Assembly (NCBI GenBank): GCA_004431415.1
Contig: QPMI01000648.1
Location: 80,562 to 144,561 of the forward strand
Reading direction: 5' to 3'
Length of the DNA stretch: 64,000 nt
DNA from: Cyanophora paradoxa
Lineage: Eukaryota > Glaucocystophyceae > Cyanophorales > Cyanophoraceae
This document shows positions 1 to 11,023 of the stretch, piece after piece (within the stretch, counting starts at the first letter, position 1; every line of letters starts with the position of its first letter). The notes beneath the pieces are model-generated. The model was not told where the DNA came from. It worked only from the letters and a program-made list of their open reading frames with translations, and made no database searches. The position numbers and the translations under genes are program-made.

Positions 1-1300
1 TCCTGCGCCGGGATTCGAACGCGGGCCGATCCGGGGCTCGATTACTCCGGCCGGGGGCGCACCCCGGCGAGGAGGCCCTGGGCGAGGGGGGAGAACTGGA
101 CGGTGGGTATGCCGTGCTGCCGCACGAAGGGGAGCTGCCGCGGGCCGTCGGAAAAAGGGATGCGCGCGGATTCGAGCCCGCGCACGAGGAAGGTCTCGGC
201 GGAGCGCCAGAAGAGCGAGCGGGGTACGTAGAGGGCGTCGAGGGAGGTCCAGGATTGGGCGAGGGTCAGGTCGTTCAGGTCGTAGTTCGCCAGACCGATA
301 CCCCGGGCCAGGCCCCGGTCCCTGGGGGGTACGCGCGGCTCAGCGACGCGAGAAAGGGCCGGACTTTTCCGTACCCCCTCACCTGAGCGACGCGAGGGCC
401 TCCAGGGAGTCGCAGAGGGGCACTTCCTCGCTGCCGAAGCTGCCCGCCGGCGTCTGGATCTGCGACACGGCGCGGGCTCATTTCCGAGAAGCGAAGAGGG
501 CAGGAGGGGAAAGGGGCTGGGTACATAGTAGAGGTGGACGTGGTCCGTGTCTAGGTTCGCGGGGAGCGCTCGCACGCGCGGACGATCTCTTTCGGACTGC
601 GGTGCGGCGCGGGGCGGAGGTGAGGAAAGAAGAGCACGCCCCGCAGGCGGTCGGCGGGGGCCCGGGCGGCGGGCGGCGGGCCTGAGGTTCTTGCAGAAGA
701 CGCTCGTGGCGAGGAAGTAGCGGTCCCTGTGGATCCCGCGCAGAGACTCGGCCAGGAGGCGCTCGCTGCGGGCGCAGAGTGAGCGGCGGGCAGGGTAGGA
801 GTGGCGCGCGGGGCGCGCCTGTGGCCGTCGCCGTAGACCTCGCACGTGTCGAAGGCGTTCACGTTCGCTGCGGGGCGGGCGCGGCGCGTACGGGTCAGCC
901 GCTAGACGCATCATGGAAGCGCTGTGCGCGGCGGGCGGTCGGGGCGGCCCGCACCGTGCATGGCCGCCTTGATCGCTTGCCTGGAGTCGTCGTCCTCGAC
1001 CGGGCTGCCCCAGCTGCGCTTGCCCATCTTCCAGCAGCCGAGCCAGAGCGCTGGCACATCTAATCCATTCGCGCCGAAGGCCGCGCGCCCGTCCGCGGTA
1101 GCTTCGACCGTCGGTTCCGACGACTGGCCTGTCAGAAGCTTCGACTGGTCGTCCGCGGGCTGCTCGGCGGACGCAAAGGCCTCGAAGCCGATGCACCGAC
1201 GCAGTGCAGCATCGTGTGCAGGGCCGGCCGCATCCCGCAGCTGTCTCTCCGAGGCCCGCTTCGACCTGGCGGGCGGTTGGCCGCGGCCGCGGTAGGCGCG
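1..1300 (-). CDS. Aldo/keto reductase, copy A (C-terminal exons cut by window start)
   Basis: NADPH-dependent oxidoreductase of the aldo/keto reductase superfamily, closest in motif style to the Kv-beta/YajO type. Reading leftwards the exons give GCWKMGKRSWG, then after a short intron VNAFDTCEVYGDG (the catalytic Asp and Tyr region), SERLLAESL, RYFLATSVFCKNLR, then RACE and HVHLYYV, EVPLCDSLEALASLR, and GIGLANYDLNDLTLAQSW followed by LDALYVPRSLFWR. The last complete exon ends QFSPLAQGLLAG just inside base 1, so the cofactor-binding C-terminus lies outside the window. Introns are about 40-110 bases with GT-AG ends. The start codon is unresolved: homology with copy B stops near base 1,250. Unlike copy B, the exon around base 180 keeps an open frame. 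Substrate unknown. Confidence 0.8.
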
Positions 1301-1528
1301 CGCGGGGCGGGGCGGCCATGGCGGAGGGGAAAGGCGGGCGTTTGCAGGCCGAGGGCGACGCGCGAGGACCGGATCTCGGAAGCGCAGATTTGAGCCTCAG
1401 AAAGTCGAGGGTGAGCCTCAGCGGTGCAGCTCGAGAAGATGCGCCATTAGCCGCCACGCGAGCCGCATGCGCGGTCAGAGACCTGAGCTCGAGCACCACG
1501 CGAGCCGCATGCGATGATGACGAAGGCA

Positions 1529-1566
1529 CTGGCAGCTGGCAGCTGGCAGCTGGCAGCTGGCAGCTG
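1529..1566. repeat. 7-bp tandem repeat (CTGGCAG)
   Basis: Five perfect head-to-tail copies of CTGGCAG plus three more bases. It lies in the roughly 600-base stretch (1,301-1,904) between the reductase and the F-box gene, which run divergently; nothing else recognisable is seen in that stretch apart from a short repeated piece containing CACGCGAGCCGCATGCG. Confidence 0.9.
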
Positions 1567-1904
1567 CGGCTGGAGGGGTACCGGTACGGGCGACACCGAG
1601 CGCTGGAATCACGGCCGAGCGTGTACGAGTGCCGAGATCCCATTGAAGGTACCGCCCGAGACCTGTGATCGACGCATGCAGACGCCGACGCCCGACGCCC
1701 TTGACACCCTGCGATTGCCCGAGCACAGATCAGCGCTGGCAACGAGCTCGAGTACTGAAATCACTCCCAAAACGAGTTCACAAAGCAGAAGGCAGGTGCC
1801 GAGACTGCCGGCCGCGGGGGCGCGCCGCAAATTCAAATGTCAAGATCTAGATCTGCATATGCTGACGCCGACGGATGCCGTAGATTTTCGTGGAGCCTTC
1901 GGCA

Positions 1905-2008
1905 ATGTCGGGAATACGTGCGGAGAAACGCGCGCGCTTCGACGTCGACGATCTCGACGTCAAAGATCCATGGCCACCTTCCGGTAACAGCGCAGCAGCA
2001 GCAGCAGC

Positions 2009-2049
<41 letters not shown>

Positions 2050-4593
2050 TGCAAGCAACAGCGCATACAGCGGCGCCTGCAGGAGACCGAGAAGTATCAC
2101 TTGCAGCTGCGGGCGCGTTCGACACTTTGCCGGACGCGGTAATGGGCTCCATTTTCAAGACGCTGGGGCCGGAGGCGAGCTGGCGCCTGCGCGCCGTGTG
2201 CAGGCACGCATGCGCCGCATTGCCAGCGGCCGCGGCGCATGCATATGCATGCGCAGCTGCCGCCGCGACGCTAACGATGCGGAGGATCGCAGGCGCTGGC
2301 GGCGGGTAGTCCAGGAGACGGAGTGGGCCAGTGTCGAGCTGCGCATGAAGGGCGGGCAAGCCGACGAGTACAGCTGGAGGACTGCGAGCGGCCGGCAGAC
2401 CAAGCGGCGCAAGGACCCCGCAAGCGGCATGAAGCCGATCAGTTCTTATTTTCAGCTGAGCAAGCCCAAATCCAGCTGCAGCAGCAGCAGCAGCAGCTCG
2501 GAGCCGCGGTTTGATCGACCCCTCAGCGCCGAACTCGCTTACGTCGCCGTGTCAGCGCTCTTCAAGCAGAAGAAGCTTCAGCTCGGCGCCGGCGGCAGCT
2601 TCTCGCTCAGGGCCGAGCTGCCTCTAGGCGTAGCTTGGAAGCAAGGCCGCGATGCAGATGAAATCCAGCAGTGCCGCAAGCTTGCAGTCGGCGCGGCGTG
2701 CAAGCTGCTCAGCCACTGCGTCCCCGCGCAGCCGCGGGAGGTCAGCATCGAGTTTCTCGGAGGCGGGGTCCCTGTGAAGGATCCGGAGTACGAGGAGATG
2801 GCGCAAAGCCTAGACCTGGCGAAGCGACCTCGAGACGACGCTGAAGTCTGCAGCTTGAGCTTGAACATCATTCGCGAGTCCTCGCTCGGAGTGCTGGGGG
2901 CGCTGCGGCCGCCGGGGGGGGCGGCCAGCGCTCTGGAGCGCCTCAGCATCGGCATTACCGGCTGGCAGGTCTACGAGCAGTTCAGCTCCAGCTGGTCGCT
3001 CGACCCGCGATCGGTGCCGTGGCCAGAACCTGCTGAGCTGCGGGCCGCCCTCGCTCCCTTCCAGCGTCTCCAGTTCCTCACGCTGACCTTCCCGTGGGCC
3101 ATCGGCATCGGCCCAGAGGTCGCAGTGGCCATCGTTTCCGGCTGCCCCCTCCTTCGCTCCGCCAACGTCCAGGTGAGCAAGGAGTCGTCGGCGGCAGCTG
3201 TGGCAGCTTTCGCGCCCCTGGCGCAACTGGAGGAGCTCGCCGTGCGATGCGCGACCTTCAGGGACGTCGCCAGCGGCCTCGAGGCGCTGGCTGGCGGCGC
3301 CGCGGGCAAGAGCCTCAAAAGCATCGCGTTCATGAACGTTTTTGATCATGAGCTGTTCTCGTGCGTTTCTCGCTCTGCCAAGTTGTATTCTTTAAAATTT
3401 CGACTTTTCTTTCAACTTCTACGTATACGTACTGACGAAGAACGCGCCAAGGCGAATGCATCATCGCCCGGGCTTCAGCTTCGAGCTCTCTGACGCGGCT
3501 CTGCGCGCCATCGGCCGCATGCCGAAACTGGAGTGCTTTCAGCCCCTGAAGGTGCGCATGTGCATGCGCACTAGTCTTGCTCGTGATCATCACCCTAATC
3601 GCGCTGCTCGCGATCCTCTCTTGTCGCAGTTTTGCGACTACTCGGACGGCGTCACACCTGCCGGCGTCCTCACCCTCGGGCGCGCCGCGAGCCTGCGGAA
3701 GGTCCAGGGGGCCTCCTGCCCCTCGGACTCCACGGAGCTCGTGCACGCCCTGGCGGGGGCCCTCTCCGACCTGCCCCGCCTGGAGAGCCTCGAACTCCAG
3801 CTGTACCCGAGCAGATCGCGCTCCCGTGAGCACGTGCACGGCTCCCAGACGCACGCGTCCGGCGCTCACTGCTCGGCGCCGCGCAGGCGTCGACATCGCC
3901 GCTCTCGCCGCCTTGCTCAAGAGCGAGGGCGCGCGACGCGCCCTCGTGGACCTGGATCTCACCCTCTTCTGCGCCGCCCGCGAGGACTTGGCCCCGCTGC
4001 GCGGTCTCGCCCAGGCGCTCACGGGCCTGCCCCGTCTGCAGAGGCTCAAGCTGTGCTTGACAGGTGCACCGCGCATTCGCCGGGATCGATATCGCCGGGC
4101 ACTGATCGCCGCGGCCGGGATTGCAGAACGCACCTATGACGGCTCCGCCCACCCCGTCTCCCTCCTCCGAGGCGAAGACGTCGCGGCCGTTCTTTCGGGT
4201 GCCGGCGTGCGACGCGCCCTCGCGGACCTCGAGCTGCACGTTGAGCGGCCACTGGAGGCGTCTGAGGTGCAGGCCATCGTTGCGCTGCCGGCCCTCCGGC
4301 GCCTGGACGTCCAAGCCAATTACCTCGCGATTCCGCCTCCCTACCTCCGCCGCCCCTTCGAGGTAGGTGCCCAGGCCTGCGGCCGGCGGCGACGTCGGCT
4401 CTACCGCCCCGGGGCTGGCCCTGACAGCCCTCCAGATCCTCCAGGGCCTCGGATCCGAGGTGGAGCTGCGGGTCGGCCTGCGGCTCGCCCCCGCCGCGCA
4501 CTACAACTCCTCCCGCATGTACGAGGCCTGGCAGCGCTCCGTGGCGGCCGTCCAGAGCCTCTTCGCGGGGCGCCCCCATGCCTCCATCAACTG
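1905..4593 (+). CDS. F-box and leucine-rich-repeat protein
   Basis: Likely substrate adaptor of an SCF-type ubiquitin ligase. The ATG at 1,905 opens a polar N-terminus, an alanine/glutamine tract encoded by CAG repeats, and then an F-box-like helix pair reading FDTLPDAVMGSIFKTL ... WRLRAVCR. Later exons give a Ser-rich linker and repeated LRR-like strands such as LERLSIGITG, LQFLTLTFPW, LEELAVRCATF, LESLELQLY, LVDLDLTLF, LQRLKLCL and LADLELHVE. Introns are seen near 2,215-2,290, 3,370-3,450, 3,550-3,630, 3,825-3,890, 4,063-4,170 and 4,360-4,420. The last exon ends HASIN with TGA at 4,591-4,593. A paralogue lies at 33,536. F-box identity is by motif only; the LRRs are degenerate. Targets unknown. 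Confidence 0.72.
1988..2044. repeat. CAG trinucleotide tract coding Ala then Gln
   Basis: Imperfect run of CAG/GCA units in exon 1 of the F-box gene. One interruption (GCACAG) switches the reading from six alanines to twelve glutamines. A second, shorter CAG tract at about 2,475-2,500 is read as serines. Such tracts usually vary in length between alleles. Confidence 0.9.
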
Positions 4594-4939
4594 ATCCCGG
4601 CACCGGTCACGTTGCCGCCTGCCCTTCTCCTTCAACACGAACCGGCCTGCTGTCCGTCTCATCTTTCTCCGCCCAGCTATAGCCTCCCTTAACCTCCCAA
4701 CATTCTCGCGGTTGCTTCCTTCGCTCTTGCTCGTTTTTTTTTAACCTAGCCCCCATGATCATGCTGCGGCCTGCAGCACTAGTACTTCGAAATTCGATTT
4801 GCAGTGAATTCGATTTGCAGTGAGCGCGTCTCGGAATTCCAGCCTTACTGCGTGCATATGAGTCCGATGATAACACACATGTACAAAGCTAATAGCGAGG
4901 CCCGGGGTCCAGCGTTAACGTTGGCGCTGTCGCAATGCG
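4594..4939. other. Intergenic space between convergent genes
   Basis: No gene seen. It separates the 3' ends of the F-box gene (plus) and reductase copy B (minus). The only structure noted is a perfect 16-bp direct repeat, AATTCGATTTGCAGTG, at 4,791-4,806 and 4,807-4,822. Confidence 0.6.
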
Positions 4940-7443
4940 CTAGTGCTTGAGCTGCAGGGCGCGGCTCTTGCGCTTGGGGAAGCGCCACGGCTCCTGCGCA
5001 CGCGCGGCCCTCGGATCAGATCAGATCAGATGAGAGCCCGCCGTGGGCGGGGCGCTCGCCTCGTCCTCTGGGTCCAGGTAGATGGTCACGCTGCGCCCCA
5101 GCCTGCAGGCGCGACACCGTCAGGGGCGGGGCGGGGCGGGGCGCGGCGGGGCGGAGGCCCCCGGGCGGGGGGCCTCTAGATCTAGATGGTTCTTGTGCCG
5201 GGGCGAGGGGCGAGGGGTGAGGGGCGGGGGTTGACGGGCGCTAGGCGATCCGAGGAGTTCGGTGCCGGTGAGATGGCCTTCAGTGAGGCGGGTTCGGCGA
5301 GGTCCTTCTTATGATGCTTAAGGCCAGTGGGGGGCCCGGGCGGGCCCGGGCGGGCGAGGCGTTAAGGCCCGCGGCCTGTGTACCCGGCCCATGGCCCGGG
5401 GGCGGGCGGGGAGGAGGGCGGGGCGGGCCGCACCGGTGCAGCTCCTCGAGGTCCCGCTCGTTCAGCTTCAGCTCCACCGCCGCTGCGGCGAGGGTGGGTG
5501 TTGGGGGGGGGGGGGGGGGGGGGGGGGGGTAGAGGCGCGGGGGTCCTCGCACCCGCGTTCTCGGTGACGTGGCGCGCGTTCGCCGAGCCGAAGACGGCGC
5601 GCGGCGGCTGGGGACGGCTCAGGTGAGGCGACCGAAAGGGGGGGGGGACTTTTGCGCTCACGTGAGGCAGGGTGGAGTCGCGCTGGTGCAGGAGCCACGC
5701 CAGCGCGAGCTGGAAGGGGGGTACGGAGTCGGGCGAGCGGGAAAGGCGGGAGGGGGGTACAGCGGGGCGCGGTGGACCTGAGCGATCGAGACCCCCATGT
5801 CGCCCGCCATCTCCTGGAGCCTGCGGGGTACAGGAATTGGGACGAGAGGGGCGCGGGGCCGGGGGGTATCGCGCACTGCGGGAGGGCCTTCTGGGCTCGC
5901 TCCCAGCTCTCCCTCTGCGGCGCCGGCGCGCGTCGGCGCCGGGGTCGAAGAGGGGTACCCCCCCGCGCGGGGCGGGCTTCGTTCGCGCACGTGGCGGAAG
6001 AGCTTGTTCCACTGGCGGATGTCGGGGTCCGTCGGCTCGTACTGGAACTCAGGGTCCCGGAACTCCTGCGCCGGGATTCGAACGCGGGACGATCGCGCGT
6101 TCGATTCCGGCCGGGGGCGCACCCCGGCGAGGAGGCCCTGGGCGAGGGGGGAGAACTGGACGGTGGGTATGCCGTGCTGCCGCGCGAAGGGGAGCTGCCG
6201 CGGGCCGTCGGAAAAAGGGATGCGCGCGGATTCGAGCCGCGCACGAGGAAGGTCTCGGCGGAGCGCCAGAAGAGCGAGCGGGGTACGTAGAGGGCGTCGA
6301 GGGGGGTCCAGGATTGGGCGAGGGTCAGGTCGTTCAGGTCGTAGTTCGCCAGACCGATACCCCGGGCTAGACCCCGGTCCCTGGGGGGTACGCGCGGCTC
6401 AGAAACGCGAGAAAGGACCGGAAACATCTGTACCCCTCTCACCTGAGGGACGCTAGGGCCTCCAGGGAGTCGCAGAGGGGTACTTCCTCGCTGCCGAAGC
6501 TGCCCGCCGGCGTCTGAATCTGCGGTCGGGCGCGAGCTCGACTCCGAGGAGCGAAGAGGGAAAGAGGGGGAGGGTGGGTACATAGTAGAGGTCGACGTGG
6601 TCCGTGTCTAGGTTCGCGAGGGAGCGTTCGCACGCGCGGACAATCTCCTTCGGCCTGCGGTGCGGTGCGGAGGTGAGAAAAGGAGAGGACGCCCCACAGG
6701 CGCGCGGGCGCGGGCGCGGGCGCGGGCGGCGGGCCTGAGGTTCTTGCAGAAGACGCTCGTGGCGAGGAAGTAGCGGTCCCTGTGGATCCCGCGCAGAGAC
6801 TCGGCCAGGAGGCGCTCGCTGCGGGCGCAGAGTGAGCGGCGGGCAGGGTAGGAGTGGCGCGCGGGGCGCGCCTGTGGCCGTCGCCGTAGACCTCGCACGT
6901 GTCGAAGGCGTTCACGTTCGCTGCGGGGCGGGCGCGGCGCGTGCGGGTCAGCCGCTAGACGCATCATGGAAGCGCTGTGCGCGGCGGGCGGTCGGGGCGG
7001 CCCGCACCGTGCATGGCCGCCTTGATCGCTTGCCTGGAGTCGTCGTCCTCGACCGGGCTGCCCCAGCTGCGCTTGCCCATCTTCCAGCAGCCGAGCCAGA
7101 GCGCTGGCACATCTAATCCATTCGCGCCGAAGGCCGCGCGCCCGTCCGCGGTAGCTTCGATCGTCGGTTCCGACGACTGGCCTGTCAGAAGCTTCGACTG
7201 GTCGTCCGTGGGCTGCTCGGCGGACGCAACGGCCTCGAAACCGACGCGCCGACGCAAGGCCGCATCGTGTGCAGGCCCATACGCATCCCGCAGCTGTCTC
7301 CGAGCCTTCGCGAAGTGCGCGGCGCCCACGGAGCCCGAGGCGTTGATCCGCGTCGCTGAACGGTTGCTCTCGCGCCCGGAATGACGAAGCGAGCGCTCTG
7401 GGGCCGCCGGGAGCGGCAGGCAGAACGCCGGCCTCATCGCCAC
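4940..7443 (-). CDS. Aldo/keto reductase, copy B (one frameshift)
   Basis: Second aldo/keto reductase, nearly identical to copy A between about 6,060 and 7,310. It reads from MAMRPAFCLPLP at 7,443 (a possible targeting extension of about 100 residues) into GCWKMGKRSWG, VNAFDTCEVYG, SLFWRSAETFLVRG, SPLAQGLLAG, FRDPEFQYEPTDPDIRQW, QEMAGDMGVSIAQVH, LALAWLLHQR, FGSANARHVTENAG and VELKLNERDLEELHR, which is the order expected through the C-terminal cofactor loop. The exon at about 6,236 lacks one C compared with copy A (GAGCCGCGC against GAGCCCGCGC), which shifts the frame inside VRG-LESAR. Unless this is a sequence error the copy is damaged. The 3' end is uncertain: plausible last exons continue to a stop at 4,940-4,942 (ending RALQLKH) but could belong to another small gene. 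Confidence 0.72.
5503..5529. repeat. 27-base poly-G run
   Basis: Uninterrupted G tract on the plus strand. On the coding (minus) strand it is a poly-C run just before the acceptor of a reductase copy B exon, so it is an extreme polypyrimidine tract. Long G runs of this kind recur at 14,360-14,385 and 22,448-22,470. Confidence 0.95.
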
Positions 7444-7503
7444 TGTACCCCAATCCCGCGCGTCCCCCCATCAGTTCGCTTTCTGCCCGACTGTGCCGGC
7501 AAG

Positions 7504-10500
7504 ATGAACACGATCATGCCTCAGATGCAGGGCGCAGACGTGCAGCCCGTCAAGGTGAACAACCCGCCGCCCCCTCCGCGCGCTGCGCCTGATTTCCGCC
7601 GCAGCAGCCAACGAGCTCCCCCGAGGTGCGCGAGATGGACGCTGCGCGCGCTCTGAGCGAGCTTTGTTCCTCCCGGATCCCCTAGGCGCTCGGCGCACCG
7701 CGCGCTCGGTCGCGGCGCAGCGCGGCGCGGCGCCCCGGCGCACTTGACCTTTAGCGCCGGCGCGCGCTCGCTTCGTGTGGCGCCTTGACACGTTGGGCTC
7801 AGTTCGCTCCGCTTCAGGCCTGGCGCGCGGAGCAGGAGGACATTTTGTCGCGCGCCGCGAAAGTTCCTCTCCCGCCGACGCCCGCTCCAGCCTCGCAGGC
7901 CCTGGGGCCGGTGCGTGCCCGTACACGAGCCAGTCTTACCCACAGGGCGCCGGGAAACGCAGGGCGCCGCAGATGGAGCAGCTCGCGGCGACGTCCTTTG
8001 AGACCCGCGGCGAGGACGTGAACGTCGGCTCCGCGGCCGGCGCCTTCGAGAATCGCGAGGCGGGCTTCTTGGAGCCGCTGGAGATCGAGATCCCGTACGG
8101 CCGCCCCGTCAAGTTCGTCTTCAAGGGCCCGGAGTGGGCGGGCGGCGGCGGCGCGGCGCAGGCCAACTGGTCGTTCAACGCGCCGGCCGAGGCCCGCTTC
8201 AAGGCGCCGACGGAGGTTCACTTCGACGTGCGTACGGGCCGAGCGCGGGGCAGCGCCGGCGCCGATCCGGGCATAAAAGGGAACCCTTCCCCCGCAGCGC
8301 GGCGAGAAAATTTTCTGCCCTATGATCTCTAACACCCCGGTTAGCATCGCTCCGCGCGCTTCCATGCCGTTTCTGATCCGGTCCGCACAGGAGACACTCA
8401 CTGAGCAGCACGTGCCGTCTTCGTTCGCTCCGTTCGAGGTTCGCCCGATGATCCGCACGCGCCCAGGCAGCTCGCCCCGGCACGTGCGCTTACGCGTCCA
8501 GGTCCCGCCGGCCCAGGAGCGGGAGCAGATCACCGAGCGCGAGTCGTTCGCGGAGAAGAAAGAGGTTCGACAGCGCGCCCCTTCGATCGAAAGTCTCTCG
8601 CCCATGCTGAGCTCTCATCGCAGACGTCGACCGTCGGCGAGTACGCGGCGACCGCCGCCGGATACGCCGCGCAGAAGGCCTCGGAGGCGAGCCCGCGGCC
8701 GCCGGATCAAATCTTTTGAATTTCCATCTGATCCGTTCCCCGGCAGGCCGGCCACTGGGCGGCTGAGAAGGCGTCGTACGCGGGCCACGTCGCGTTGGAG
8801 ACCGCCGCCGAGGGCGCTGGCTACGTGCGCGCGCGCGCTCCATCCGAATTCGATCCGAATTTGACCCGAATTTGATCCGCGGGCTCAGGCGGCGGGCAAG
8901 GCGAAGGAGGCGCTCATCTCTGCGGAGGAGCTCGCCGCGCGCAAGGCATCCGAAGTCCGTTTCTTTCCCTCTTTTCCTCTCCTCCTTTCGTTCCTTTCTG
9001 ACTTTTTCTTCTTCTTCGTGCGCAGGCGGCACACGCGGCGAAGGAGGCTCTGTACGCGGCGCCGGGGTACATCTCGGAGAAGGCATACCAGGCGCGCCCC
9101 GCTCCGCCTCGCCCGGCCAGCTCGCCGCCGCCTTCCTGTGCTGATCGGGCTCCCGATCGCGAGCAGGCGAAGGAGGCCCTGACGCCCGCCGCAACCCAGG
9201 CCTGCCCGCCCGCCCGCCCGCCCCGTCCCCTCCCCGCCCTTGCCTGATGTGTTCTTATCCTAATCCCCCCGCAGGCCGCTGAGAAGACCAAGGAGGTCGC
9301 CGGCCAGGTGCCCCGCTTCGAATTTGAGTTCCGAGTTCTAGTTTGCTGTACCCCGACTTATCCCCCTTGCAGGCCGCGGAGGCGACGAAGGAGGTGGCGG
9401 GGCAGGCGAGCAAATCCCGTACCCCCCGCGAGCGCCCCGGCCGACCCCACTCGCCCGCGTCCGCGCAGGCCGCTCAGAAGACGAAGGAGGCCGCGTCGGG
9501 GGCCTGGGAGACCGCCGGCCAGGCGCGCCCGTACCCCCCTCGTCTACTATCACGTACCCCGCCCGCCTGACTCCCCCTTCCCCCAAGGCCGCCCAGAAGA
9601 CGAAGGAGACTGCCGCCGGGGCTGCCTCAGTCGCCTACGACAAGACCGCCCAGGCGCGCGCGCGCGCGTACCCCGCCCTCGTCAGAATTCGTGTAAGCCT
9701 GAGCGTTCGTGTACCCCCCAGGCGGCGCAGGCGACGAAGGAGGGCGTCACGGGCGCAGCGTCCACCGCCTACAACAAGACCGCCGAGGCGCCCCGCCCGC
9801 CCCGTCCCGGCCCCGGCCCGCCCTAGGACCCTTCGAGGCCAGGACCTCTCGCCCCCTTGCCTTCGAGCCCTGTCTTTGCCTCGGCCCTGGCATGGTCTAG
9901 AACCCTTCGCAGCTAGCAGCTCGCGCAGTCCTCTTCTCGCCTTGCCTGAGCCTGGCGCGCGCAGACGGCGCAGTACGCGAAGGAGAAGGTGACGGGGACG
10001 GCGGCCAAGGCCGGCGGCGAGGCCAAGGAGGCCGCCTACGAGGCCGCCCCCCCCGCCCCCTCCGCCCCCGCCCCCGCAGAGGTGCCAGCCGGCCGCCCCG
10101 CCGCTGCGCACCGTCGCCCGCGCCGGCCTCACTGAGCCACGCGCTCGCGAACGCCTCAGCGGGAGTCGTTCGTGGTGGAGGAGCGCGCCCCGATCGTGCG
10201 TCAAGCCGCGCGCTCCTTCCCGGGAGCTCGAGCTAACGCTGGTCCCGGCCGCAGTTCGAGCCAGCGCCGGCGCCCTTCGCGGCCCAGGTGGGCCCTCCCC
10301 CTCGCCCTCCCCTCGAGCTCGAGCTCCTTTTCCCCCCGCTATCCTCCGACCGCACCCGCAGGTCCCCGTCGCGGTGGGCGCCCCCGGCCCCTTTCCCTCC
10401 GAAGTTGCGGCCGCCGCTGACGAGGCAAGCGTCGTGAAGGCGCCCGTCGAGACTTTCCAGGCCCGTGCACGCGACGCATCCTTTTTCAGAACCAACGCAT

Positions 10501-10676
10501 CTGTAAGCTTTTCCTAAGACTCTGCTTCGCGAGCGCAGGCGGCGCCGGGGGTGCAGCAGCGGGGCCCCAAGATCTCCTACACGTCCCGCGCCCGCCAGAT
10601 GGCCCGCCCCGCCCCTTTCTGCCCTGCCCGTCCCGGCTCACGCTACCCCCGCGCCGCGCAGAAGCACGAGTTCTGA
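7504..10676 (+). CDS. LEA-like protein with about ten 11-mer-type repeats, roughly one per exon
   Basis: The C-terminal two thirds consist of repeats resembling the group 3 LEA motif (TAQAAKEK-like): AAGKAKEALISAEELAARKA, AAHAAKEALYAA, AAEKTKEVAGQ, AAEATKEVAGQASK, AAQKTKEAASGAWETAGQ, AAQKTKETAAGAASVAYDK, AAQATKEGVTGAASTAYNK and TAQYAKEKVTGTAAKAGGE. Almost every repeat sits in its own exon bounded by GT-AG introns of about 50-120 bases. Upstream exons hold an unrecognised region (FENREAGFLEPLEIEIPYG, QEREQITERESFAEKKEV). The start is taken at ATG 7,504 (MNTIMPQMQGADVQPVKV); the second exon is unclear. The final exon ends KHEF with TGA at 10,674. By family, such amphipathic repeats protect proteins or membranes during drying or freezing, so a stress role is inferred. 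Confidence 0.68.
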
Positions 10677-10739
10677 GGATCTCGTACCCCGGCCCCCGCC
10701 CCCCGCGCGCGCCCCCGCGCGCGCGCCTGTAAATTTCGG

Positions 10740-10784
10740 ACGTCCACAAATTAAATCAGAAGGTGCAAGCTTGAACAGCACATA
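10740..10784 (+). repeat. 3'-flank element, copy 1
   Basis: Begins ACGTCCACAAATTAA and continues to GCAAGCTTGAACAGCACA, 64 bases after the stop of the LEA-like gene. A similar block occurs at 12,305 after the GNAT gene. It is the only AT-rich patch nearby and may be a polyadenylation or 3'-processing region; that role is inference. Confidence 0.5.
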
Positions 10785-11023
10785 GGCCGCGATTGCGAGG
10801 CGGTCCGGTCCAGCCGCAGGGGCCGGTCCAGGATCCGGGGCATCGATATCGATATCCGGGTACAGCTAAGTTGAGCCGCCCGGGTACACCATCACCTCCC
10901 ATCAGCTTGCAGGCAAGCAGAAGCACAGCTAGCTGTATAGCGCTAGGAGAGCACATTCGGATCCTTTCCTTGCACACCGACCCTCGAGCTCGCCACGTGC
11001 GCGTGGCCGGACAGGGGCCGCCG

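Noticed and set aside
1-60. tRNA-like GGATTCGAACGCGG word
   Set aside because: It resembles a T-loop, but no cloverleaf can be drawn and the stretch is an aldo/keto reductase intron, repeated at 6,070.
42-1742. Long minus-strand open frame of 566 codons
   Set aside because: It runs across aldo/keto reductase exons, introns and flanks, mixing correct and wrong frames. Long open frames are common by chance in this GC-rich DNA.
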